Source of the DNA: JAAYCB01 sp012744395 | GTDB taxonomy: Bacteria > Planctomycetota > Planctomycetia > Pirellulales > Thermoguttaceae | Assembly (NCBI GenBank): GCA_028703175.1 | Contig: JAQVNJ010000014.1 | Span: 6,982-70,981, forward strand | Direction of reading: 5' to 3' | Length of the DNA stretch: 64,000 nucleotides | Shown: piece after piece, positions 56,957 to 64,000 of the stretch | Numbering within the stretch: position 1 is the first letter of the stretch | Layout of the letters: every line of letters starts with the position of its first letter | Notes under the pieces: generated by a model | What the model saw: only the letters and a program-made list of their open reading frames with translations | Databases searched by the model: none | What the model was told of the DNA's origin: nothing | Position numbers and translations under genes: made by a program

Positions 56957-57946
56957 TTAAGGATCGTTCTCCTGTTCTTGCTCGGCCAGCAGCCGCAAGC
57001 GGCGACCGACCTCGATCGGCTCTGCGATTTGCCCCGGCTGAATCGTGGCGAGAAACCGGCATTCCGTCTTGGCCGGCCGGATGCGGCGGGTCCGCCACCA
57101 AGAGGCCAGGACGACCGCCGCGGCTATCCCCGCGGCGGCGGCGACCAGCAACGGAAGCGAGACGGGCTCGGTCCGCGCCGGCGCTTTCACGGCCGGCGTC
57201 CACGCGAGCCCCTTGGCCAGGACGACGGGCGCCAGGCGAACGGTGTCCCGGGCCGCATAGGACCAGCGTTTGAAGAAGAACCCCACCAGTTCCACCCGCT
57301 CGGCCAACTCCAGGCCCAAAGGAAATCCATCGGGCACACGGAGGCAGTAGACCACGATCGGATTGGAGGGATTATCGTCGGGAAAGACCCAGGTCTGATA
57401 ATAGCTCGTGAAATCCCGATCGTTGTTCGGAGCGTTGACCTCTTCGCACCTTCGCAGAATTCCGCTGATCGTCACCAATTCCCCGCGATATTCGTCCGGC
57501 TGGCGGAACAATTGGATCAACGTGGTCCGTCCAATCGACCGGCCCGCCAACGCCGCCTCATCGGTCGAGCGCAGCTTGTCGAGCAACTGAAACCAGGCCG
57601 CCTGTTCGGCGCGGCGGAAGGGCTGATCGTCGCGAATCGCCGCAAGGCTCTCGGCCGGGACGGTCCCCCGCTCGGCCTCGGGCGATCGAGATTCCCCATC
57701 CAGCGTCGGCAAGACAAAGGTGTCGCCTTCCGGCGGCGTGCCCGGCGGCAACCGCGTGTCCAGATCCCCCTCGACCACGGCCGGCTTCCGGCCAAGCTGC
57801 CAGAGCCAGCGATAATGGTCCGGATTCCGAGCCTCCAGGGCAAGCCAGATGACACCGCCCAGCGACATGACGAGCATCAGGATCCGCCACTGGCGCCGCG
57901 AAGCCAGGTAGTTTGGAGAGCGCGGGTGACTGGGGAACCTTGGCAA
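56957..57946 (-). CDS. Membrane protein of unknown function sharing the GFFFK-WSY module
   Basis: The product is 329 residues. Membrane segments lie at about 22-37 (ILMLVMSLGGVIWLAL) and 271-288 (LLVAAAAGIAAAVVLASW). Between them is a single beta-type module with LVTISGILRRCEEVN, YYQTWVFPDDNPSNPIVVYC, VPDGFPLG and GFFFKRWSYAA, clearly homologous to the C-terminal module of the next gene. No enzymatic motif is seen. ATG at 57946 opens the operon. The pair could form a two-subunit envelope complex, which is inferred from homology and packing only. Confidence 0.75.
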   Translation of the reverse strand: MPRFPSHPRSPNYLASRRQWRILMLVMSLGGVIWLALEARNPDHYRWLWQLGRKPAVVEGDLDTRLPPGTPPEGDTFVLPTLDGESRSPEAERGTVPAESLAAIRDDQPFRRAEQAAWFQLLDKLRSTDEAALAGRSIGRTTLIQLFRQPDEYRGELVTISGILRRCEEVNAPNNDRDFTSYYQTWVFPDDNPSNPIVVYCLRVPDGFPLGLELAERVELVGFFFKRWSYAARDTVRLAPVVLAKGLAWTPAVKAPARTEPVSLPLLVAAAAGIAAAVVLASWWRTRRIRPAKTECRFLATIQPGQIAEPIEVGRRLRLLAEQEQENDP

Positions 57947-58545
57947 CTCTGCGTGCCCTCAAAAAAACGCGTCTTTTGGACGACAACCTCTGGAATTCTA
58001 TCGCCCGACTTCCCGACCCTCAAGTCGGCGGCCGCATGTCAAGTGCCCGCCTCGGTTGTGGAAAAACCCCGCGCCGGGGGTGCAATCCGCTGGCGGTATT
58101 CTCTCCAAGAGGGTATATAGGGTATGGTAGTGCGATACTTGGTGGTCGTCCACGACGGTCGTCGCCATTGCCCGCGCGGAGTCGGCTGCGGAACGGCAGG
58201 ACTTGCTGCGTGCCGAGGGCAGAGCCTTGTCTTCCTACGTGCTGCCTCGGCTTCCGTGTCGTTTCTCGGACGCGTGGACGATTTGCCGATGCTTGTCGCC
58301 GGGCGGACCAAACGCTAACCTATCTGGGGGCAGCAAGTCGCCCGTGGAGCGTGGGAATCGGCCTGGTCGGCTAGAGAGTCTTCACGCAACACGGCGGTGC
58401 GCTGGACACGGACTGTTGCGGATGCTTGGTTTTGGGCGTGCTGGCGGTCGTTGCTCGGGGCAGGGCGCCGAGTGACCAGGCGAGGGATGACGAGCAGACC
58501 TGTTTTCGCGCGAGTCGGCGGCCCCCTGTTTCCGGAAGGTTGTTG
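57947..58545. other. Divergent intergenic region of about 600 bp
   Basis: No convincing gene. AT-rich bases at 58108-58135 (GGGTATATAGGGTATGG) may hold promoter elements, but no hexamer pair with good spacing was found on either strand. Confidence 0.5.
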
Positions 58546-61500
58546 ATGAGAGTCTTCGGTAGGTTGCCTGTTGTTCGGGCCGCAATCATCGTGGCGGTCT
58601 GCCTGCTGGCCGGTTCGCTCTCCTCGCCCGCCGCCGATCCTCCGGCAGTGCGGTTTCTCGAGGCCCTGCGGGAACGGGAGTATTACGACGTCGCGTTGGA
58701 CTATCTCCAGGCGATGCGCCAGAGCGATCGCTGCCCGGACGAGTTGAAGGAGACGATCGACTACCAGATCGGGATGACCCTGCTGGATGCCGCCAACGCC
58801 ATCGAGGCGCCCGCCGAACGCGAAACAAAGCTCGACGAAGCGACCGCGGCGACGCAGAAGTTTCTCAAGGAGCATCCGGCTCACGAGCTGGCCGTCGACG
58901 CGAGCACCCGCATCGGCGAAGTCCTGTTCCTCCGCGGCGTGATCCGGGCGCACGCGGCGGAACAACCGGGGGTCGCTCCCGCCGAGAAGTCGACGCGGCT
59001 GGCCGAGGCCCGCAAGTTCTACGACGAAGCGCGGACGGCGATTCAGGCCGCCGAGAATCTCTCCTACCAGAAGGCCAAAGAGCTGAAGGAACGGGCGGGC
59101 CGCGAACCGTCGTCGCGGGTCAAGAGCGAGCTGGATCGGGCGTATATTGAAGTCCTCAAGACCCGGCTGTTGCTGGCGAACATTGCCGATCAGCAAGCCC
59201 GGGCCAACGCGGCCGGCAGCAAGGAGTTCAAGGAGCAGCTTGCCGAGGCGGCCAAACAGTACGCGGAGCTGGCCGAGAAATATTCCAACATGGTCGGCGG
59301 TGCCCAGGCGCGGATGTACGAGGGCCGGGCGTACAAGGACCTTGGAGAGAACCAGAAGGCGATCGACATCTTTCTTGAGATGCTCGTGCTGCCCGACCAG
59401 CCCCTGGGGTTTCGCAAGCTCAAATTGCTGTCTCTGGCACATCTTCTCGAAACGTACCTGAAGCCGGAAGTCAAGAAGTACGAGGAGGCGTGGCAACAGG
59501 CGGAACAGTGGAAGAGCTCGGCCCTGGCGCAGGAATTGTCGGGTCCTGAAGGGCGGCAGATCCACCTGCTCGGCGGCAGGGCGGCGATCGCGGCCGCCAA
59601 GGCCCTGGAACCGAACGACGCGCGGCGCAGGGAGTTCGTCCGGTCGGCGCGGCGCAGCTTCGAGTTCGTCTTGCGGTTTGCGGGAGCCACCCGAAACGAA
59701 GCCAGCGCGCTGCTGGCCGACGACCTGTTCGGCGGCCAGGCCGCCGAGGTCGCGGAACCGGCCACATTCCAGGAGGCCGTCGAACAAGCCAACCTCGCCT
59801 GGGTGAAGCTGATCACGTCGGCGCGCGAGGGCGCGGAGGAGACCGACGCGGCGAAGTCGGCCGAGCAGTTCCAGGCCGCCCAAGCCGACCTGATGCGGCT
59901 CTGCCAGTTGGCGCTCGCCATGGCCAGACCCGACGCGCCGGTCGCCGACCTGAACACGATCCGTTTCCGGATGACGTACCTCTATTTTCTGTCGGGTGAT
60001 CTCTACCAGGCGGCCGTGCTGGGCGAGTTCCTCGCCTACCGCTACCCGACCAGTTTCGGCGCCCGCAAGGGGGCCGAGATCGCGATCAAGGCCTACCGCA
60101 AGATGTTCGACACCGAGCGGCGCGCCAGCCGCGACACGACGTTCGAGTTGGAGCGGATGCGCCGGCTCGCCGACTACATCGGCGCGCGATGGAAGGGCGA
60201 GCCGGAGGCCGACGAGGCATGGCTGATGATGCTCGACACGGCGATCGACTCTGGAGACATTGCCAAGGCCGGCGAGTATCTCGACCGGCTGGGGCCCGAC
60301 TCCGACCGCCGGGCGCCCGCCGAATTGCGACTGGGCCAGGCGCTCTGGTCGCAGTATCTCCGCCAGGCGGCCGTCGAGGAGAACCGGCCGAGCCAGGCGG
60401 AACTCGACAAGCTCGTCGAGGGCGCCCAGGCGACCCTCCAGCAGGGCATCGACCGGATGCGAAAGGCGGTCGACGCCGGCGGGGCGGTCGAGTATCCCCT
60501 CGTGTTCTCGGTGCTCGCCCTGTCGCAAATCCTGATCGACGCCGGCCGCGCGGAGGAAGCCGTCGGCTGGCTCAACGACCCGAAGATCGGCCCTCTGAGC
60601 CTGGTCGCCGCCAAGGCGCCCGTGGTGGCGGGCAGGGCGGATTTTCAGATCGACACGTACAAGGCGGCGTTGCGGGCGTACGTCGGGGCCCAGCAGCTCG
60701 ACGAAGCCGAGAAGACGATGAACCTGTTGGAGGCCGCCGCCAGCGGCGACGGGGGAGGAGACGGGGCCCGCCGCCTGACGCAGATCTATATCGCGCTGGG
60801 CAGGCAGCTCGAGGACCTGCTCGTCCGCCTCCGCAACGAGGGCAAGAACGAGCAAGTCCAGAAGGTCTCCCAAGGGTTCGAGCTGTTTCTCGACCGGATC
60901 GCCAGCCGCGAGGAAGGGAATTCGTTCAATTCGCTCAACTGGGTGGCCGAGACGCTGTTCAGCCTCGGGGCGGGCCTCGATCCGGGCGACGGCGCCGCGC
61001 CGCAGGAAGCACGCGACTACTACACCAAGGCCGGAGCGACCTTCTACAGGATCCTCAAGAGCCGGCCCGAGCAGATGCCCGAGGGGGCGGAGACCAGCGT
61101 CAAGGTCCGCCTGGCGGCCTGCCTGCGGGCGATGGGCAAGCACAAGGAGTCGCTCGCCTTGCTGGTTGGCGCCTTGAAAGAGCGGGAGACGCGCGTCGAC
61201 GTGCAGATGGAAGCGGCGCGGACCTTGCAGGATTGGGCCCGCGCCGACGAGAAACCCGAGCTCTACCTCAGCGCGATCGTCGGCGAGCAGGTCGACGGCC
61301 GCTACCTCGTCTGGGGCTGGAACGGGATTGCCAACCGGGTCGTATCGCGCGAGGAGTACCGGCCGATATTCCATGAAGCGCGGTACAACATCGCGCTCTG
61401 CCGGACCCGACTTGCCCAGGTGAAGACCGGCGGGGAGCGGGCCGAACTGCTCAAGCAGGCCGAACTGGACATCACGCGGACCTACCAGCTCTACCCGAAA

Positions 61501-61599
61501 ATGGGCGGGCCGGAGTGGTTCGAAAAATACGACGCGCTGCTGAAAGCGATCCGCAAGTTCCGCAACCAACCCAACCCGAAGGGTCTGAGAGACGCCTGA
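58546..61599 (+). CDS. Large exported TPR-like repeat protein
   Basis: The product is 1,017 residues. A signal peptide (RAAIIVAVCLLAGSLSSPAA) is followed by helical repeats throughout, such as AARKFYDEARTAI-like, AEAAKQYAELAEKYSNMVGG, YEGRAYKDLGENQKAIDIFL, YLFSGDLYQAAVLGEFLAYRYP-like and LAACLRAMGKHKESLALLVG. Such tetratricopeptide proteins scaffold complexes, here in the periplasm. The ATG at 58546 has GGAAGG upstream; the frame extends to 58426 with non-secretory sequence. It is followed after 66 bp by a second TPR protein and then exbB/exbD, suggesting one system. Confidence 0.85.
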   Translation: MRVFGRLPVVRAAIIVAVCLLAGSLSSPAADPPAVRFLEALREREYYDVALDYLQAMRQSDRCPDELKETIDYQIGMTLLDAANAIEAPAERETKLDEATAATQKFLKEHPAHELAVDASTRIGEVLFLRGVIRAHAAEQPGVAPAEKSTRLAEARKFYDEARTAIQAAENLSYQKAKELKERAGREPSSRVKSELDRAYIEVLKTRLLLANIADQQARANAAGSKEFKEQLAEAAKQYAELAEKYSNMVGGAQARMYEGRAYKDLGENQKAIDIFLEMLVLPDQPLGFRKLKLLSLAHLLETYLKPEVKKYEEAWQQAEQWKSSALAQELSGPEGRQIHLLGGRAAIAAAKALEPNDARRREFVRSARRSFEFVLRFAGATRNEASALLADDLFGGQAAEVAEPATFQEAVEQANLAWVKLITSAREGAEETDAAKSAEQFQAAQADLMRLCQLALAMARPDAPVADLNTIRFRMTYLYFLSGDLYQAAVLGEFLAYRYPTSFGARKGAEIAIKAYRKMFDTERRASRDTTFELERMRRLADYIGARWKGEPEADEAWLMMLDTAIDSGDIAKAGEYLDRLGPDSDRRAPAELRLGQALWSQYLRQAAVEENRPSQAELDKLVEGAQATLQQGIDRMRKAVDAGGAVEYPLVFSVLALSQILIDAGRAEEAVGWLNDPKIGPLSLVAAKAPVVAGRADFQIDTYKAALRAYVGAQQLDEAEKTMNLLEAAASGDGGGDGARRLTQIYIALGRQLEDLLVRLRNEGKNEQVQKVSQGFELFLDRIASREEGNSFNSLNWVAETLFSLGAGLDPGDGAAPQEARDYYTKAGATFYRILKSRPEQMPEGAETSVKVRLAACLRAMGKHKESLALLVGALKERETRVDVQMEAARTLQDWARADEKPELYLSAIVGEQVDGRYLVWGWNGIANRVVSREEYRPIFHEARYNIALCRTRLAQVKTGGERAELLKQAELDITRTYQLYPKMGGPEWFEKYDALLKAIRKFRNQPNPKGLRDA

Positions 61600-61665
61600 T
61601 CTTCCCCCCGCCGGACCGCGCGGGACCGCCCAGCTCCGACCTCCGGATTGACCGAGGAGACGTCC

Positions 61666-62685
61666 ATGAAACCATCCGTTCCCTTGCTCGCCGCGGCGTT
61701 CGCCGCGACGATCCTCCCGGCCGCCAGCGCGCTTGACCAGGTCAAGACGACCGAGCGGATGGTGGCCGGCACGATCACGTCCGTTACCGCCCTGGCGGTC
61801 AAGGTCGAACAAAACAACCAGGTCCGGGAGCTACCCGCCAACCAGATCGAATACGTCAGCTACGAAGGCGAGCCGAACGTGCTCAAGACGGCCCGCTCGA
61901 ACGTTTCCACGGGCCGTTATGAAGACGCGCTGGCCGCGCTGGCCGACCTCGACACGGCGACGATCAAGCGCCCCGAGGTTGTCCAGGACGTGGAATTCTA
62001 CAAGGCCTACAGCCTGGCCCAGATGGCCCTGGTCGGCAATGGCGACATCGCCGAGGCGGGCAGCAAGATGTTCGCCTTCGTCAAGGCGCATCCCACCAGC
62101 TTTCACTACTTCGAGGCCCAGTTGCTCGTCGGCCAGCTGGCGATGGCGCTGGGGAACGCCAATGCCGCCGCCAACGTCTACAAGCTCGTCGGGCAGAACG
62201 CGCCCTGGCCCGACTACAAGGCCCGCGCCGCCGTGGCCCTCGGCCGCAGCCACCTGGCCCAGAACCAGATCGACGAGGCGTCGGCCGCCTTCCAGGCCGC
62301 CCTGGAGATCCAGGACGCATCCGCAGCGGTGCAGCAGGCCAAGCTCGCGGCGACGCTCGGGCAAGCCCGCTGCCTGGCCGCCACCGGCCAGATCGATCAG
62401 GCCTCGACGATGATCGAGGATGTCATCAAGCAGTCCGCCCCGGAAGACGCGCGGCTCCTGGCCGAGGCCTACAACGCCCTGGGGGCCGCCTATCGCTCCG
62501 CCGGCAAACCCAAGGAAGCCCTGCTGGCGTTCCTGCACGTCGATCTGATCTATTTCAGTTCGGCCCAGGAGCACATCGAAGCGCTCTACAACCTGGTCGA
62601 GCTCTGGAACGAGCGGCAGATGCCGGAACGGTCCGCGGAAGCCGCCCGCACTCTCCGCGAGCGATACAAACGGTCTCCCCGCTAG
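61666..62685 (+). CDS. Exported TPR protein linked to exbB/exbD
   Basis: The product is 339 residues with a signal peptide (VPLLAAAFAATILPAASA). Residues about 30-65 form a small beta domain (GTITSVTALAVKVEQNNQVR, LPANQIEYVSYEGEPN), then TPR-like helices: ARSNVSTGRYEDALAALADL, LLVGQLAMALGNANAAANVY and LGRSHLAQNQIDEASAAFQA. ATG at 61666 has GAGGAGA upstream. The position between a giant TPR protein and exbB suggests it couples the energised inner-membrane complex to periplasmic partners. Function unproven. Confidence 0.85.
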   Translation: MKPSVPLLAAAFAATILPAASALDQVKTTERMVAGTITSVTALAVKVEQNNQVRELPANQIEYVSYEGEPNVLKTARSNVSTGRYEDALAALADLDTATIKRPEVVQDVEFYKAYSLAQMALVGNGDIAEAGSKMFAFVKAHPTSFHYFEAQLLVGQLAMALGNANAAANVYKLVGQNAPWPDYKARAAVALGRSHLAQNQIDEASAAFQAALEIQDASAAVQQAKLAATLGQARCLAATGQIDQASTMIEDVIKQSAPEDARLLAEAYNALGAAYRSAGKPKEALLAFLHVDLIYFSSAQEHIEALYNLVELWNERQMPERSAEAARTLRERYKRSPR

Positions 62686-62816
62686 CGGCCCAGCCGCCCG
62701 GTTGGCGGAGTGCCAGGGCGGCTTCCGCCGGTTTACGAAATCCACAAACCCCAATTAGACTAAGACTTCGATTGCTGAAGGCAAGTCTGCTGTAGCACAG
62801 TTTTCTGGAGGTCATG

Positions 62817-63704
62817 ATGCGGCTTCGGTTGTTGCACGTTTCGGAGGGAGCTCATGCGGCTCTGCTGGTGTTCGCTCTGCTCATCGTCGGCGCGGCTGCC
62901 GCGCTGACGCTCTCCGGCGGCGCGCCGGCCTATGCCGCGGACGAGCCGCCGCTGGACCTGGATCTGGGAGCGGCCGAACCGCCCGCCGCGGACCCCGCGC
63001 CGGAGGCGCCAACGCCGTCCGAGGCGCCGTCCGAGGCGCTGTCCGACGCGCCGTCCGCGGCGCCCGAATCGGAAAGCTACCTCGTCTTTCTGTTCCGGTC
63101 CCTGGGGTGGACGTTCAGCCTGACGTTTCTGGCCCTTTCGTTCATCACCGTCGCGCTGTTCGTGATGAACCTGCTCGCCGTGCGGCGCGACGCCCTGATC
63201 CCGGAAACGCTGGTCCAGACCTTTGAAGGCCATTTGAACGAGAAGCGCTACCAGGAGGCCTACGAAATTGCCAAGGCCGACGAGTCGTTCCTCGGATTGG
63301 TCCTCTCGGCGGGGCTCGAGAAGCTCCAGTCGGGCTATGCCCAGGCGATCGAGGCGATGCAGGAGGTCGGAGAAGTCGAGAGCATGAAGCTCGAACACCG
63401 CAACAGCCATCTCGGCCTGGTCGGAATGATCTCGCCGATGGTCGGGCTGCTGGGGACCGTGGTCGGCATGGTGGCATCGTTCCGCACGATCGCCGAAAGC
63501 CCGACGACTCCCAAGCCGTCCGAGTTGGCCGCGGGCATTTCCCAAGCCTTGATCACCACGTTGATCGGCCTGCTGATCGCGATTCCGGCAATCGGCGCCT
63601 ACAACATCCTCAAGAACCGCCTGGCGCGACTCGTGCTGGAAGTCGGGATCATCAGCGAGGGCCTGATGAGCCGCTTCCAGAATGTCGGCGGCAACAAGAA
63701 GTAG
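62817..63704 (+). CDS. exbB: MotA/TolQ/ExbB proton-channel family protein
   Basis: ExbB-type proteins form the pentameric proton channel that energises outer-membrane or envelope work with ExbD. The product is 295 residues. A signal-like N-terminus (LLVFALLIVGAAAALTL) and a Pro/Ala/Glu-rich linker (about 40-85) precede the core, a layout common in planctomycetes and Bacteroidetes. Membrane segments lie at about 90-115 (FSLTFLALSFITVALFVMNLL), 195-225 (GMISPMVGLLGTVVGMVASF) and 240-260 (LITTLIGLLIAIPAIGAYN). ATG at 62817 is 5 nt from GGAGG, ATG at 62814 only 2 nt. exbD follows after 54 bp. Confidence 0.9.
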   Translation: MRLRLLHVSEGAHAALLVFALLIVGAAAALTLSGGAPAYAADEPPLDLDLGAAEPPAADPAPEAPTPSEAPSEALSDAPSAAPESESYLVFLFRSLGWTFSLTFLALSFITVALFVMNLLAVRRDALIPETLVQTFEGHLNEKRYQEAYEIAKADESFLGLVLSAGLEKLQSGYAQAIEAMQEVGEVESMKLEHRNSHLGLVGMISPMVGLLGTVVGMVASFRTIAESPTTPKPSELAAGISQALITTLIGLLIAIPAIGAYNILKNRLARLVLEVGIISEGLMSRFQNVGGNKK

Positions 63705-63758
63705 CGGCCGCCGCCGTTGGACTCTCCAACCGTCTTGAATTTTCGGAAAACGCTCGCC

Positions 63759-64000
63759 ATGCGATGGGCCAAGACTTCCTCAAAAATCCAAGAAGCCGAC
63801 ATGACGCCGATGATCGACATGGTTTTCCAGTTGATCGCGTTCTTCATGGTCGTGATCAATTTCAGCGAGGCGGATCAGAACCAGCGGATCCACCTCCCTT
63901 CGAGCGAGTTGGCCAAACCGCCCGACGCCCCCCTGGAGTCTCCGATCACGATCAACGTGATTTCTGAGGAGATTGCCATCCTTGGAGCCCAAGAGGTCCC
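63759..64000 (+). CDS. exbD: ExbD/TolR biopolymer transport protein (3' end outside window)
   Basis: At least 80 residues. After 14 residues comes DMTPMIDMVFQLIAFFMVV, the single membrane helix with the conserved Asp that carries protons in ExbD/TolR. The periplasmic part begins INFSEADQNQRIHLPSSE and runs to the window end without a stop. It is the direct partner of the upstream exbB. The frame was read directly from the sequence. Confidence 0.88.
   Translation, partial: MRWAKTSSKIQEADMTPMIDMVFQLIAFFMVVINFSEADQNQRIHLPSSELAKPPDAPLESPITINVISEEIAILGAQEV

Noticed and set aside
55634..58120. Plus-strand open frame of about 830 codons
   Set aside because: Antisense across two real, homologous membrane-protein genes and the gap between them.
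58315..61812. Minus-strand open frame of about 1,165 codons
   Set aside because: Antisense of the TPR gene; the Arg/Gly/Leu-rich product is a mirror of its codons.

Overview
The window looks like a chromosomal segment of a high-GC planctomycete, probably Pirellulales-like (family-level inference, not tested). The evidence is a DUF1559 prepilin-like protein, a BBP7-type outer-membrane barrel, a giant exported protein with a LEPR-XLL-type N-terminus, CsrA, small secreted carboxypeptidase-regulatory-like proteins, a DUF5060 glycosidase beside a rhamnogalacturonan-lyase-like protein, and mraZ-rsmH standing without ftsZ-type genes nearby. I saw no phage, insertion sequence, CRISPR array, tRNA or rRNA. 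A 100-N run at 51155-51254 shows that this is a draft scaffold.

Layout. 0-5 kb (minus): glycosyltransferase, mraZ, rsmH and a LysM membrane protein cut by the window edge. The mraZ promoter carries a three-box MraZ operator, and an intrinsic terminator separates mraZ from rsmH. 5-10.3 kb (plus): queA, a Nudix-like protein, an IscS/NifS cysteine desulfurase, an exported DUF4350-like protein and an A-type Fe-S carrier. 10.3-13.1 kb (minus): a LysR regulator and an overlapping 2Fe-2S/ASKHA (RACE-type) protein, with an inverted repeat inside the lysR promoter. 13.3-16.5 kb (plus): a zinc alcohol dehydrogenase and an Hsp70 homologue. 16.6-22.4 kb (minus): small secreted protein, WecA-like transferase, a frameshifted secreted-protein gene, an exported C69 peptidase and an SDR.

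22.5-29.8 kb (plus): a seven-gene tightly packed operon, RDD / SpoIIM / multi-pass membrane protein / DUF4129 / DUF4350 / MoxR ATPase / DUF58. This is the most coherent multi-protein membrane system in the window, and its function is unknown. 30-37.6 kb: exported oligoendopeptidase F, glycerate kinase, rsmE (minus), ExeA-like ATPase, and a DUF1611-epimerase pair matching the DgcN-DgcA route of D-glutamate catabolism. 37.7-39.3 kb (minus): DUF1559 protein and a lipoprotein. 40-45.4 kb (plus): NarL-type response regulator, DUF5060 glycosidase and PL26-like lyase, a probable plant or algal polysaccharide module. 45.7-51.8 kb: csrA and the giant cyclophilin/repeat protein. 51.8-58 kb (minus): BBP7 barrel, an alpha/beta hydrolase with Asp in the nucleophile position, malate dehydrogenase and two paralogous membrane proteins of unknown function. 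58.5-64 kb (plus): two exported TPR-type proteins followed by ExbB and ExbD, the last cut by the window end.

Interspersed repeats are a notable second layer. Five copies of a 26-bp palindrome lie between genes, two of them inside the 5' end of a reading frame, and a 135-bp element occurs as a direct tandem pair. Protein assignments come from recognising family motifs by eye; no database search was run.
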